Shown here: positions 52,390 to 61,222 of the stretch, one piece after another
Layout of the letters: each line of letters opens with the position of its first letter
Position numbering within the stretch: position 1 is the first letter of the stretch
The notes under the pieces: generated by a model
Told to the model about the DNA's origin: nothing
Database searches by the model: none
What the model saw: the letters and a program-made list of their open reading frames with translations, nothing else
Position numbers and translations under genes: made by a program
DNA from: an uncultured Saprospiraceae bacterium
GTDB lineage: Bacteria > Bacteroidota > Bacteroidia > Chitinophagales > Saprospiraceae
Direction of reading: 5' to 3'
Assembly: GCA_938045585.1 (NCBI GenBank)
Contig: CALIAU010000001.1
Span: forward strand, 186,001 to 250,000
Length of the DNA: 64,000 bases

Positions 52390-53586
52390 TTGGAACTTAA
52401 TAGAATTGCATGCAAGGTCTCAGCAGCTGCTGAACGAAAAATAAAATCTGGTCACCCCTGGATTTTTGAGCAGGCAATCGAAAAATTGTCCAAACCAGGA
52501 GAAGCAGGAGATCTTGTAATTATCTATGATAGGAAATCAAATAAACGTATTGGAATTGGTTTGTATGATCCAGCCTCCGTTATTCGCATTAAAATGCTTT
52601 CAACAACAGATCCTGTTGATTTATCTCTGACTTGGTTTCATGAAAGAATACAAAATGCTTTTGTAAAACGGGAACATTTTAAAAAGACCTTTACAAATGC
52701 ATATCGCATTCTCCATGGTGAGAATGATGGGTTTCCAGGATTAATTGTAGATAAGTATGCTGACTTTTTGGTTGTTAAAGTATATTCTGAAATTTGGCTT
52801 CCTTATCTAGATAAAATTTTAGAAGCTCTGATAAAATTGGAGGCTTATACAGGAGTACTCTTGCGCACGAGCCGTCTTGTCCAAAAACAAACAAAAGGAA
52901 ATCCAGATCTTGCTGATGGAAAGCTACTCTATGGCGAAATTCCCGAAGAAATTGAATTCTTAGAATTTGGACTTAGCTTCAAAACAAATCTTCGCAAGGG
53001 GCATAAGACAGGTCATTTTTTAGATCAACGACATAATAGAAGAAAGGTCTCAAATTTAGCAAAGAATAAGAAGGTCTTAGATGTATTTTCATACACAGGT
53101 GGATTCACTGTGCATGCCTTAGCAGGAGGCGCTAAAGAAGTAGTAAGTCTAGATATTAGCAAACATGCACTTGAATTAGCAGAACAGAATGTACTTCTCA
53201 ACTTCAAAAATCCGAAACATTCCAAAGTGTGTGGAGATGCCTTTGAAACTATGCAAGCCATGGCTAAAATGCAAACCAAGTTTGATCTTGTAATAATCGA
53301 TCCTCCTTCATTTGCAAAACGAAAAGAGGAAGTAGAAATGGCAAAAAGAAAGTATGCAGAATTGGTTCGCCTCGGTGTACAACTTGTAGCGAAGGATGGA
53401 ATACTACTCATGGCTTCTTGCTCAAGTAGAATAGAAAATGAAATGTTTTTTACATTGGTTGAACAGGAAATATCAAACTCTAATAGGGACTATAATTTCA
53501 TTGAAAAAACCTTTCATGACGCAGATCACCCAATAAGCTTTCCAGAGGCATCCTACCTAAAAACCACCTATTTTGCACTGTATTAG
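52390..53586 (+). CDS. Class I SAM-dependent rRNA methyltransferase, RlmI-like
   Basis: 398 aa with an N-terminal PUA-like domain (about 1-80: GHPWIFEQAIEKLSKPGEAGD) and a C-terminal Rossmann methyltransferase (VLDVFSYTGGFTVHALAGGA as SAM motif I, catalytic region DLVIIDPPSFAKRK). This is the RlmI/YccW family that makes 5-methylcytosine in 23S rRNA; specificity is inferred from family. The initiation codon is TTG at 52390, immediately after the permease stop TAA with no gap, indicating translational coupling. The next in-frame Met would remove part of the PUA domain. Confidence 0.92.
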   Translation: MELNRIACKVSAAAERKIKSGHPWIFEQAIEKLSKPGEAGDLVIIYDRKSNKRIGIGLYDPASVIRIKMLSTTDPVDLSLTWFHERIQNAFVKREHFKKTFTNAYRILHGENDGFPGLIVDKYADFLVVKVYSEIWLPYLDKILEALIKLEAYTGVLLRTSRLVQKQTKGNPDLADGKLLYGEIPEEIEFLEFGLSFKTNLRKGHKTGHFLDQRHNRRKVSNLAKNKKVLDVFSYTGGFTVHALAGGAKEVVSLDISKHALELAEQNVLLNFKNPKHSKVCGDAFETMQAMAKMQTKFDLVIIDPPSFAKRKEEVEMAKRKYAELVRLGVQLVAKDGILLMASCSSRIENEMFFTLVEQEISNSNRDYNFIEKTFHDADHPISFPEASYLKTTYFALY

Positions 53587-53672
53587 CTTGTTCATACTTC
53601 ATTAAGTCCCGTTTGTACCCAAAAGAGAGCAAAGTTTGCAATAGTGAAAGTTTTGTTAATTACCTTCTATCC

Positions 53673-53680
53673 TACCTTTA
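53673..53680 (+). promoter_or_regulatory. Possible -7 element for a small transcript
   Basis: TACCTTTA, one mismatch from TAnnTTTG, with TTTTG 17 bp upstream (53651-53655), slightly shorter than usual spacing. It would start a transcript near 53687 that ends at the terminator at 53797-53830. Confidence 0.3.
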
Positions 53681-53686
53681 GAATTT

Positions 53687-53830
53687 GTGGTTCGCTTCTT
53701 TGTAAACGTCTTTGTATTGAATGATTGAAACCATTGATTTTATAAACAGCGAAATTACAGACGCATAACTCCAAAAAACCAATTTGATTAGCGTCAAGAA
53801 GCGAGATGAGATTCTCGCTTCTTTTTTTTT
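53687..53830 (+). ncRNA. Candidate leader/attenuator or small RNA with 15-codon ORF
   Basis: In the 345-bp gap between the methyltransferase and hydrolase genes. It has a 5' segment TTCGCTTCTT (53691-53700), a short ORF MIETIDFINSEITDA (53721-53768) and a strong terminator. The 5' segment can pair over nine bases with the terminator's left arm AAGAAGCGA, a possible antiterminator. No Rfam family recognised. It may instead be only the 3' end of the preceding operon. Confidence 0.35.
53797..53830 (+). terminator. Strong Rho-independent terminator
   Basis: AGAAGCGAGA, loop TGAGAT, TCTCGCTTCT, followed by a run of nine T. Perfect 10-bp stem, 210 bp after the methyltransferase stop and about 100 bp before the hydrolase-cupin gene. 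Confidence 0.9.
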
Positions 53831-53931
53831 CATAAGCTTAAACAGCATGCTTCGTCGCTCCAGATTTTAGATTGGTCTAAAAAGAAAATACTTAAGTATC
53901 GATTGTCTATTTTTAATAAAAAAATAGCTCT

Positions 53932-55644
53932 ATGGATTTGTTCAAACTGAATATCACAATAAAACTTTTTGCGTTCTTATTATGCGCAGTGCCACTCACG
54001 TCTCAAAGCCCGGGTGAAAATGTGACTAAGATCGTTTTTGATAAGGATGACGATCTCCATGGTTATTACCTAGCTATTCCCCCAAGTTCAAATGAGATAG
54101 AAGCAACGCTCGTTCTCTTTCCTGGTTTGGGGCAAAAAGCAGAAGACGTTTTGAGAGATTCTGAATTGTATCATTATGCTGAACAAAATAATATACTGAC
54201 TCTGCTGTTTTCTACTGGCATGCGTATATCCGTAGATTCTCTCTTAAAAGAAAACTTAACAAAGGGACTAAACAACGCGATCAAAACGTATGGGCTAAAC
54301 AAAAACAAATTTGTTTTTGGAGGCTTTTCTGCAGGCGGAATGATCTCCCTTAGATATGCACAACTCTGTAAGGAATTTCCTAATCGTTACCCTGTAAATC
54401 CGCTCGCTGTATTTATGGCTGATGCGCCTGTTGATATCTTTCATTCCTGGGAGACAATGCAAACATTGAAAAAGCAAGGAGATTCTCAAGTTGCTATTGA
54501 CGAGGCAGATTGGGTAGAGAAAATATATAATGCCTTTTATGGTGCTACTCCTGAAACAAATCAAGACATTTTTGAGCAAATGAATAGCTTTTCATTTTCT
54601 AAGCAAGGAACAGGTAAAGAAAAACACTTAAAAGATGTTGCAGTGCGAGCATATCATGATGTCGATATTCCTTGGCGACTTACGGAGAGGAATCAAAGTG
54701 TATCCCACAGTAATTTTTTAGTGACATCTGAGCTCATAAATCGATTGTTGAAACTGGGGAACGAGAACGCAGAGTTTGTGCAAAGCTTTCAAACTGGTTA
54801 TCGCGCAAATGGGAAAAGACATCCACATTCTTGGTCCATTATAGATGCAAAAGAATGTATAGAATGGATTGGAGGGCTGCTAGGGGTAAAAGAAGAAAAA
54901 AGCAATGCAGTAAATGGAACTCTTGTTACTCCAATTCGAGTGAGTAAAGAAAGTTTGTCCGGTCTCAATATGAATAGAGGAAGAAGTCCTAGTCAGCCAG
55001 AACGAATTCTTTACTTCCAAAATATTTTCCAAGGAGCAGATTTGAACGTACAGGTTGTTTCCAGTGAAAATGCTTCTGCAAGTCCAGAAGACCTAGAGCT
55101 TGATGAGTTTTTGTTTCTCACAAACGGTGCGGCATTATTATCTCCTAAAGACCAAAAGGATATGCAGTTTGTTAAAGGCGATTTCTTTATGGTACCCAGA
55201 GGATTTAATGGGCGCTGGGAAACGATCGGTGCTCCTTCATTTCATCATGAAATATCTATTGTTAGTGCGCAACGCAATCCTAATCCTACAAATCCAGAAA
55301 AAAGATTTCCAGTGCTTATGGATAAGTGGAAATTGGCAGGGCAGGGGCTTACGAAAATTGCCTCAGGAAGATTCGAAGACTTGCTGTATACAGGGCACGA
55401 ACTCACAATTAGACTGAAAGCGGAAGAGCCTAGCATTCAAGAAATCAAAGAGCCCTTATCAGAACGCATACTCTATGTACTAGCAGGAAGCTTAGAACTT
55501 GTCGATTTAGAAGGGACTGCACATAAGTTTAATTCTGGAGACTTTGTGATCATTCCAAAGGGCTTTAGCGGTACATGGAAAACAAAGGCGCATGAATTGT
55601 TTCGCGCTTTAGAAGTGCAAAAAACGATAGCAGACAATTTTTAA
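53932..55644 (+). CDS. Secreted alpha/beta-hydrolase fused to two DUF861-type cupin domains
   Basis: 570 aa. A signal peptide to about residue 25 (LLCAVPLTSQS) precedes an alpha/beta-hydrolase domain (about 30-320) with oxyanion-region LFPGLGQKAED, nucleophile elbow GGFSAGG (S133) and a late HPHSWSII that may carry the catalytic His. Residues about 375-570 hold two cupin units related to each other: FMVPRGFNGRWETIG and FVIIPKGFSGTWKTK, the latter matching the Cupin_3/DUF861 consensus. I know of no named enzyme with this order, so the function is uncertain (possibly an esterase or C-C hydrolase). It ends 1 bp from a convergent gene. Confidence 0.85.
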   Translation: MDLFKLNITIKLFAFLLCAVPLTSQSPGENVTKIVFDKDDDLHGYYLAIPPSSNEIEATLVLFPGLGQKAEDVLRDSELYHYAEQNNILTLLFSTGMRISVDSLLKENLTKGLNNAIKTYGLNKNKFVFGGFSAGGMISLRYAQLCKEFPNRYPVNPLAVFMADAPVDIFHSWETMQTLKKQGDSQVAIDEADWVEKIYNAFYGATPETNQDIFEQMNSFSFSKQGTGKEKHLKDVAVRAYHDVDIPWRLTERNQSVSHSNFLVTSELINRLLKLGNENAEFVQSFQTGYRANGKRHPHSWSIIDAKECIEWIGGLLGVKEEKSNAVNGTLVTPIRVSKESLSGLNMNRGRSPSQPERILYFQNIFQGADLNVQVVSSENASASPEDLELDEFLFLTNGAALLSPKDQKDMQFVKGDFFMVPRGFNGRWETIGAPSFHHEISIVSAQRNPNPTNPEKRFPVLMDKWKLAGQGLTKIASGRFEDLLYTGHELTIRLKAEEPSIQEIKEPLSERILYVLAGSLELVDLEGTAHKFNSGDFVIIPKGFSGTWKTKAHELFRALEVQKTIADNF

Positions 55645-55645
55645 C

Positions 55646-56221
55646 TTAGCTATTAAAATTACGTTTCCCTATCAACACACCTATCAATAGTATGGCACCC
55701 TCACCGGTAGGCTGCCCCTCTGTTCTTACATTCCATTCAAAGCCTACAGCTATTGTCGGTGTGATAATACGATTCTTATTTTTTAAAAATGTGCGTCCAA
55801 ACTCAAGTGTAGGTTGGATAACATAGATTTCTGTTTTGCCAGAAGTTTCCATAGTTGTATTGGGGTCATTTTTCCAACTAATGAAGTTTTGCCATAGATC
55901 ACACTTTAATCCTAAGGAATATCCTTGAAAATCTTCTTTATAAAAGCGTTTATAACCAAAGCTAGTTCCATAGCCATATCCCCATTCTTTTTCTTGGACC
56001 CCAAATCCCCAATGATTAATAAACTGTGCTCCCACTCGAATATGAGCAGCATGTTTCAGTGCAAAATTCTTTTCTAAACGTATACCTGGGATAATTCCTG
56101 TAGGGTATACCTGCAGTTCGAAGTTTGCATCATCCTGCGCTTGCACTGCAAAACATAGAAAAAGGAGAATAAAAGTAAGGACTGTTGCTTTAGAGAATCT
56201 CGTCATCATTCTAAGATACAA
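55646..56221 (-). CDS. Small exported outer-membrane-type protein
   Basis: 191 aa, no family recognised. Signal peptide ending near LLFLCFAVQAQ. Beyond it are alternating amphipathic strands with aromatic residues (AHIRVGAQFINHWGFGV, YGYGTSFGYKRFYKEDF, FGRTFLKNKNRIITPTIAVG), typical of an eight-stranded barrel. Met5 or Met6 (MTRFSK) is a better signal-peptide start than the first Met. Monocistronic and convergent with the hydrolase-cupin gene. Confidence 0.75.
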   Translation of the reverse strand: MYLRMMTRFSKATVLTFILLFLCFAVQAQDDANFELQVYPTGIIPGIRLEKNFALKHAAHIRVGAQFINHWGFGVQEKEWGYGYGTSFGYKRFYKEDFQGYSLGLKCDLWQNFISWKNDPNTTMETSGKTEIYVIQPTLEFGRTFLKNKNRIITPTIAVGFEWNVRTEGQPTGEGAILLIGVLIGKRNFNS

Positions 56222-56376
56222 TAATGAGAATAACTAAGAAAAATTGGATAAGAGAAAGATACTATGAGCAAGGATAAAGGGTTTACCCCCATTTCCGCCT
56301 TTAACTAAACACTTTAGTTCTAGCTTGCTAATTTGCATAGAGAAATTCATTACATTTAAAGTAAATAATTATTGTT

Positions 56377-58458
56377 ATGCGACTACTTTCTTGTCTATGC
56401 TTCTTATTATCTGTATGTGCTCTTACTAAGGCACAAAATATTACTCTAGAAAATTTTGCTGCTGGCTTTGAATTTCCTGTTGATATTGCGCATGCTGGAG
56501 ACGATCGTTTGTTTGTAGTTGAAAAAACAGGAGCGATTAAAATCTTAAATGCAGATGGAACAACAAATCCAACACCTTTCTTGGATATTGATCCTATTGT
56601 TAATTCTCAGGCAAACGAACAAGGACTCTTAGGTCTTGCCTTTCATCCTGATTATAGTAATAATGGCTACTTTTTTGTTTCTTATACAGCCTCAAGTGAT
56701 GCTTCTGTGATTTCGCGTTTTTCAGTATCATCTGATCCTAATGTCGCTGATCCAAATTCAGAAAAACTCGTCTTTACTACAGACCAACCCTTTAGCAATC
56801 ATAATGGAGGCTGCATTAAGTTTAGTCCAGCTGATGGGTATCTATATATTGGAATTGGAGATGGAGGTGCAGGCGGCGATCCGCAAGATAATGGACAGGA
56901 TAGAACTTCTTACCTAGGAAAAATTTTGCGATTAGATATTAATTCTACTGGACCTTATACAATTCCTGCAGACAATCCATTTGTAAATGATGACTTTACC
57001 CAAGACGAAATTTGGTCCTTAGGTTGGAGAAATCCATGGCGGTTTTCTTTTGATAGAGAAACAAATGATATGTGGATAGGGGATGTAGGACAAAATGAAT
57101 GGGAAGAAATCGATATGGAAGCTCCAGGTGATGGAGGAAGAAATTATGGATGGAGATGTTATGAAGGCGTAGAACAATTTAATTTTAATGGCTGCGAAGA
57201 CGATGCGGACTACACATTTCCTATTTATGTATACGCAAACTCTTCCTTTAATCAAGGATGCTCGGTAACGGGTGGCTTTGTATATAGAGGCCAAAATTAC
57301 CCAAGCTTACAGGGCAGCTATATTTTCGCAGACTACTGCTCAGGACAGTTCTGGACTACGCGCGCTAGCGATTGTGGATTTGTGACAACGACAAATATAA
57401 AGGGAGATAGAAATGAATATAGCTCCTTTGGCGAAGATGCGAATGGAGAACTCTATGTAACTGCAATAGGGGAAGGACGTGTCTATAAAATTGGCACAGA
57501 CTGTGATCTATCTGTTAACGCAATAATTAGTGCGCCAAGCTGCGTAGGTGCTATGGATGGCAGCATACAACTAGAGTTCAGCGGGAGCGCAGACATAAGT
57601 TCCGTCATGTGGAGTTCAGGGGATATGGGCGCAATGCTTAGTGGACTAGCTGAGGGTGAAATCAGTGTAACTATAGAAGATGAATCAGGCTGTGTGCTAG
57701 AAAGATGTTTTGTTTTAGATGCTCCTGAAGCGGAACCATCATGTGAAGGAGATATTTTAACTATAGAAGCTTGTGAAGATGAGGCCATTGTGATTATTGC
57801 ACCCTGCGATCTACCTGCTGGTTTTATGATTCGTTGGTACAAGGATGGAGAATTGATTGATGGTGAAAATAATGTAAGCTTAGAAGTTTCTGGTGGAGGC
57901 TTGTATAGTCTACAATTTTTTGATGCAAACTGCGCTAGGGAGATTTCTGATGTGGTATCCTTCGTTACTCTGGCTCCTGACCCTGCTCCAGGCTTTGTGC
58001 AAGACGGGAATACATTAGTCGCTGATCCAGGTTACTTTCAATACATATGGTTTGCAAATGGAGTAGAGGTCCAAAGTGGATCATCAAATATTTTAGCAAT
58101 TGATCAAGACGGTCTCTATTCAGTACAAGGCCGCAATAATATGGGCTGCCTTACACTCATTTCAGATGAAGTAGTAATTGCACTCAGCAATACTCTTGAT
58201 GAACTAGGAATCACGCGTTTAGATATTTTTCCAAATCCTTTTGAGACAGAGTGTAATTTAAAAATGGAATTATTTCAAGCACAAGATGTTAAAATTCAAG
58301 TTGTGAATACGCGAGGTGCTGTCTTGTCACAAGAAATAGAAAGAGCTAAATCTCAAATCAATCATACAATACAATTAGATGCCTTGCCAGCAGGCGTGTA
58401 TATGATTAAAATTGAAATAGACAATAATCAATTAGTACGAAAGATTATTAAGCAATAA
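56377..58458 (+). CDS. PQQ-dependent sugar dehydrogenase-like T9SS substrate
   Basis: 693 aa. Signal peptide to about residue 20. A glucose/sorbosone dehydrogenase six-bladed propeller (about 22-372) shows DRLFVVEKTGAIKIL, EQGLLGLAFHPDY, FSNHNGGCIKFSP, GDGGAGGDPQDNGQD, WRNPWRFSFDRE and NYGWRCYEG, the usual PQQ/sugar-site blocks. It is followed by an SprB-like segment (SCVGAMDGSIQL), an Ig-like region and a type A T9SS C-terminal sorting domain (LDIFPNPFETECNL to LPAGVYMIKIEI). Probably a surface-anchored soluble aldose dehydrogenase; PQQ dependence is inferred from family. Confidence 0.92.
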   Translation: MRLLSCLCFLLSVCALTKAQNITLENFAAGFEFPVDIAHAGDDRLFVVEKTGAIKILNADGTTNPTPFLDIDPIVNSQANEQGLLGLAFHPDYSNNGYFFVSYTASSDASVISRFSVSSDPNVADPNSEKLVFTTDQPFSNHNGGCIKFSPADGYLYIGIGDGGAGGDPQDNGQDRTSYLGKILRLDINSTGPYTIPADNPFVNDDFTQDEIWSLGWRNPWRFSFDRETNDMWIGDVGQNEWEEIDMEAPGDGGRNYGWRCYEGVEQFNFNGCEDDADYTFPIYVYANSSFNQGCSVTGGFVYRGQNYPSLQGSYIFADYCSGQFWTTRASDCGFVTTTNIKGDRNEYSSFGEDANGELYVTAIGEGRVYKIGTDCDLSVNAIISAPSCVGAMDGSIQLEFSGSADISSVMWSSGDMGAMLSGLAEGEISVTIEDESGCVLERCFVLDAPEAEPSCEGDILTIEACEDEAIVIIAPCDLPAGFMIRWYKDGELIDGENNVSLEVSGGGLYSLQFFDANCAREISDVVSFVTLAPDPAPGFVQDGNTLVADPGYFQYIWFANGVEVQSGSSNILAIDQDGLYSVQGRNNMGCLTLISDEVVIALSNTLDELGITRLDIFPNPFETECNLKMELFQAQDVKIQVVNTRGAVLSQEIERAKSQINHTIQLDALPAGVYMIKIEIDNNQLVRKIIKQ

Positions 58459-58509
58459 GCTTTTCATAAAAATTTTACTTAGGATAGTTAGCTAGCCCCT
58501 GCGTTTTAC

Positions 58510-58517
58510 TAAATTTG
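58510..58517 (+). promoter_or_regulatory. Probable -7 promoter element for the terC gene
   Basis: TAAATTTG, an exact TAnnTTTG match, 18 bp before the ATG at 58536. It supports that ATG over an upstream in-frame TTG at 58515, which overlaps the element. Confidence 0.45.
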
Positions 58518-58535
58518 CAAGTAAAGAATAAACGC

Positions 58536-59378
58536 ATGTTATCTCTAATTATTTGGCCTGATCTCGCAAGTGGCGCTGTATGGATGTCTCTAATTACCCT
58601 TACTTTTCTAGAAATTGTATTGGGAGTAGATAATATCATCTTTATCTCTTTGGCTGCTGGAAAACTAAAAAAAGAAGAACAAGCAAAAGCAACTAACATC
58701 GGGCTGATTCTTGCCATGGTGATGCGTATAGCACTTCTTTTTGGAATTACCTGGTTAATAGCGATGGAAGAGCCTTGGTTTTCCGTAGATACCTCATTCA
58801 TGAAGGCAGGCTTCTCAGGGCAAAGTTTAATCCTGATTGCTGGAGGTCTCTTTCTGATTTATAAAAGTATAAGCGAAATTCACCATAAATTAGAAGGAGA
58901 GGGACCTGAGTCAAATGATGGTAAACCAAAAAAGCTAATAAGCCTGTCGAGCGTAATTATTCAGATCACTCTAATTAATATTGTTTTTTCTTTTGACTCT
59001 ATACTTACAGCAGTTGGTATGACAAATGGAATTGAAGGGGCACTCGTTATCATGATTATTGCCGTTGTGTTTTCTGTGATAATTATGATGCTCTTTGCAG
59101 TACCAGTAGGAAGGTTTGTAAACGAACATCCAACTATCCAAATACTTGGAATGGCCTTTCTAATACTGATAGGATTTATGCTTATCCTAGAGGGAGGACA
59201 CTTAGCACACTTAGATATCTTTGGAAGTAAAATAGGAGTAGTACCTAAGGGCTATCTATACTTTGCAATTGCTTTTTCTCTTCTGGTTGAATTTCTCAAT
59301 ATGCGCCTACGTAAAAGAAACAAGCCAATTCAATTACACGGCATCGAAGAAGAAGCAAAAGCAGAAGGTATCATATGA
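58536..59378 (+). CDS. TerC family integral membrane protein
   Basis: About 280 aa, with seven predicted transmembrane helices. The family motif FLEIVLGVDNIIFIS lies in helix 1 and the second Asp motif VFSFDSILTAVGM in the middle; both Asp pairs are thought to form the ion (manganese) site. Other blocks are IQILGMAFLILIGFMLILEG and YFAIAFSLLVEFLNMRLR. Likely a Mn2+/cation exporter that supports exoenzyme metalation in other bacteria (family knowledge). Its stop overlaps the start of apbE by 4 nt (ATGA), so the two are co-expressed. Confidence 0.93.
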   Translation: MLSLIIWPDLASGAVWMSLITLTFLEIVLGVDNIIFISLAAGKLKKEEQAKATNIGLILAMVMRIALLFGITWLIAMEEPWFSVDTSFMKAGFSGQSLILIAGGLFLIYKSISEIHHKLEGEGPESNDGKPKKLISLSSVIIQITLINIVFSFDSILTAVGMTNGIEGALVIMIIAVVFSVIIMMLFAVPVGRFVNEHPTIQILGMAFLILIGFMLILEGGHLAHLDIFGSKIGVVPKGYLYFAIAFSLLVEFLNMRLRKRNKPIQLHGIEEEAKAEGII

Positions 59379-60394
59379 GGTTGCTATTAGCGAGTCTATG
59401 TATTCTTTTTCTGTCTTGTAAACAGGATACAAAGACGCTTAAGCAGACGAGTTATAAGGGGGAAACTATGGGGACCTTCTACAGTATCAAATTTCTTGCA
59501 AATGAAACAATCCCTCAATCTACTATTGATGCTAAACTGATAGCACTTAATGATAATTTTTCAACCTACATCGATAATTCTCAGATATCTCAATTTAATA
59601 AGGCGGAAAACTTAAGACATACTCTTTCAGGCAATCAGGCCGACGAATTTGAAGATGTGTTTTTAATTGCCCATAAAATCTATCAATCCAGTCAGGGAAA
59701 GTTTGATCCCACAGTGAAACCACTCGTTGATTATTGGGGATTTGGCAAAGAAAAAAAACCAAGAGCGTATACACAAGAAGAGGTAGATAGTTTGCGCACA
59801 CATGTAGGCTTTGAAAAGGTCGGATTGGAAAGAATCGGAAATGAGGTACTTCTGTCAAAAACTCAAGCAAATGTAGAATTGGATTTTAGTGCCATTGCAA
59901 AGGGCTTTGGAGTAGATAAAATAGCTGAGCTATTGGAAGAAAATAAGATAGTCAACTACATGGTTGAAATTGGTGGAGAAACAACTTGCAAAGGAGTAAA
60001 TGCAGCTGGGAATAAATGGACCCTCGGGATTTCGAAACCGCAAAAAAATGCAGCTCCATCTCACGCAATTATAAAAGTACAAATAGGAGATTTAGCCCTG
60101 GCCTCATCAGGGAATTATAGGAGCTTTTATAGCATAGATGGAAAAACATTTAACCATACTATCGATCCTATCTCAGGGATGGCGTTTCCTTCTGACTTAT
60201 TAGCAATAAGCGTTATTGCAAGCGACTGTACAACTGCAGATGCAATTGCAACTGCCTGTATGGCAATGGGTAAGGAAGAAAGTAAAAAATATATTGAAAT
60301 GACCGATAATGTAGAAGCATGCTTCTTTTATGAAAAAGATGAAGAGATAAAAGCGGACTATAGTACAAGTTTTGGTCAATACATTGTAAATTGA
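59375..60394 (+). CDS. apbE: FAD:protein FMN transferase (ApbE), lipoprotein
   Basis: 339 aa with lipoprotein signal LCILFLSC (C15). Core motifs are GETMGTFYSIKF near the N-terminus, KFDPTVKPLVDYWGFG, ELDFSAIAKGFGVDKIA (the A-K-G FAD-site motif) and TIDPISGMAFPSDLLAISV near the C-terminus, with the Mg2+-site Asp/Thr region at DCTTADAIATACMAMG. It attaches FMN covalently to periplasmic redox proteins such as NqrB/NqrC or RnfG subunits. Neither partner is in the window. Confidence 0.95.
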   Translation: MRLLLASLCILFLSCKQDTKTLKQTSYKGETMGTFYSIKFLANETIPQSTIDAKLIALNDNFSTYIDNSQISQFNKAENLRHTLSGNQADEFEDVFLIAHKIYQSSQGKFDPTVKPLVDYWGFGKEKKPRAYTQEEVDSLRTHVGFEKVGLERIGNEVLLSKTQANVELDFSAIAKGFGVDKIAELLEENKIVNYMVEIGGETTCKGVNAAGNKWTLGISKPQKNAAPSHAIIKVQIGDLALASSGNYRSFYSIDGKTFNHTIDPISGMAFPSDLLAISVIASDCTTADAIATACMAMGKEESKKYIEMTDNVEACFFYEKDEEIKADYSTSFGQYIVN

Positions 60395-60397
60395 GCC

Positions 60398-61222
60398 ATG
60401 CAATTAAAATTAGATAGAGATGTAGTGTTTTTTGACATAGAAGCCACAGGCTTAAATGTCATCAGGGATCGTATAGTACAAATAGCATTGATCAAATATT
60501 TTAAATCAGGTAAGCCACCTGAAGAGCTCACGCTCATGATCAATCCTTCCATGCCTATTTCAGAAGAAGCTATAGCGGTGCATGGAATTACCCCAGATAT
60601 GCTTAAAAACAAACCAGTCTTTGCTCAAGTTGCTGATCAACTTTGGGACTTTATTGGTAATGCCGATCTAGGAGGCTATAACTCTGATCGCTATGACATT
60701 CCTATGCTGATGGAAGAATTTGCGAGGGTAGGAAAGGAGCTTAGTATAAATAATAGAAGGACGGTAGATGTACAAAAGATTTTCTACAAAATGGAACCTC
60801 GAACCTTAGTAGCTGCTCTAAAGCACTATTGTGGCAAGCCACTAGAAGATGCCCATGACGCACTTGCAGATGTACGTGCTACAGTGGAAGTCCTAGGTGG
60901 AATGATTAAAAAATATAAAGATGTAGATTACGTAGATGGAGATGGATACACACATCCTGCACCTATCACTGAAAGTATTGAAGATCTTGCTAAGTTCACT
61001 TCTGAAACGCGGATGTTAGATGCTACCCAACGATTAAAATACAACCCTAGAGGAGAGGTGGTTTTTAATTTTGGAAAATATGTAGGCAAACCTGTCGCAG
61101 AAACCTTAGTGAAAGACAAACAATATTATCATTGGATATTAGAGAAGGAATTCTCTTCACAGGTAAAGCAAATCGTGAGAAAACTTGTAGATGATCATAT
61201 CAAAGCAAAAAAGTCTAGCTAA
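60398..61222 (+). CDS. DnaQ-like 3'-5' exonuclease (DEDDh) with C-terminal DUF3820-type segment
   Basis: 274 aa. The exonuclease domain has ExoI motif FFDIEATGLN, ExoII YNSDRYDIPML and ExoIII HDALADVRATVEV, a complete DEDDh catalytic set. Residues about 210-274 form a second segment (FNFGKYVGKPVAETLVKD then YYHWILEKEFS), similar to the DUF3820-like extension in some ExoX-type nucleases. Starts 3 nt after the apbE stop, so likely the same transcript. It overlaps the next gene by 32 nt. Probably a repair or DNA-degrading exonuclease rather than the polymerase epsilon subunit. Confidence 0.93.
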   Translation: MQLKLDRDVVFFDIEATGLNVIRDRIVQIALIKYFKSGKPPEELTLMINPSMPISEEAIAVHGITPDMLKNKPVFAQVADQLWDFIGNADLGGYNSDRYDIPMLMEEFARVGKELSINNRRTVDVQKIFYKMEPRTLVAALKHYCGKPLEDAHDALADVRATVEVLGGMIKKYKDVDYVDGDGYTHPAPITESIEDLAKFTSETRMLDATQRLKYNPRGEVVFNFGKYVGKPVAETLVKDKQYYHWILEKEFSSQVKQIVRKLVDDHIKAKKSS

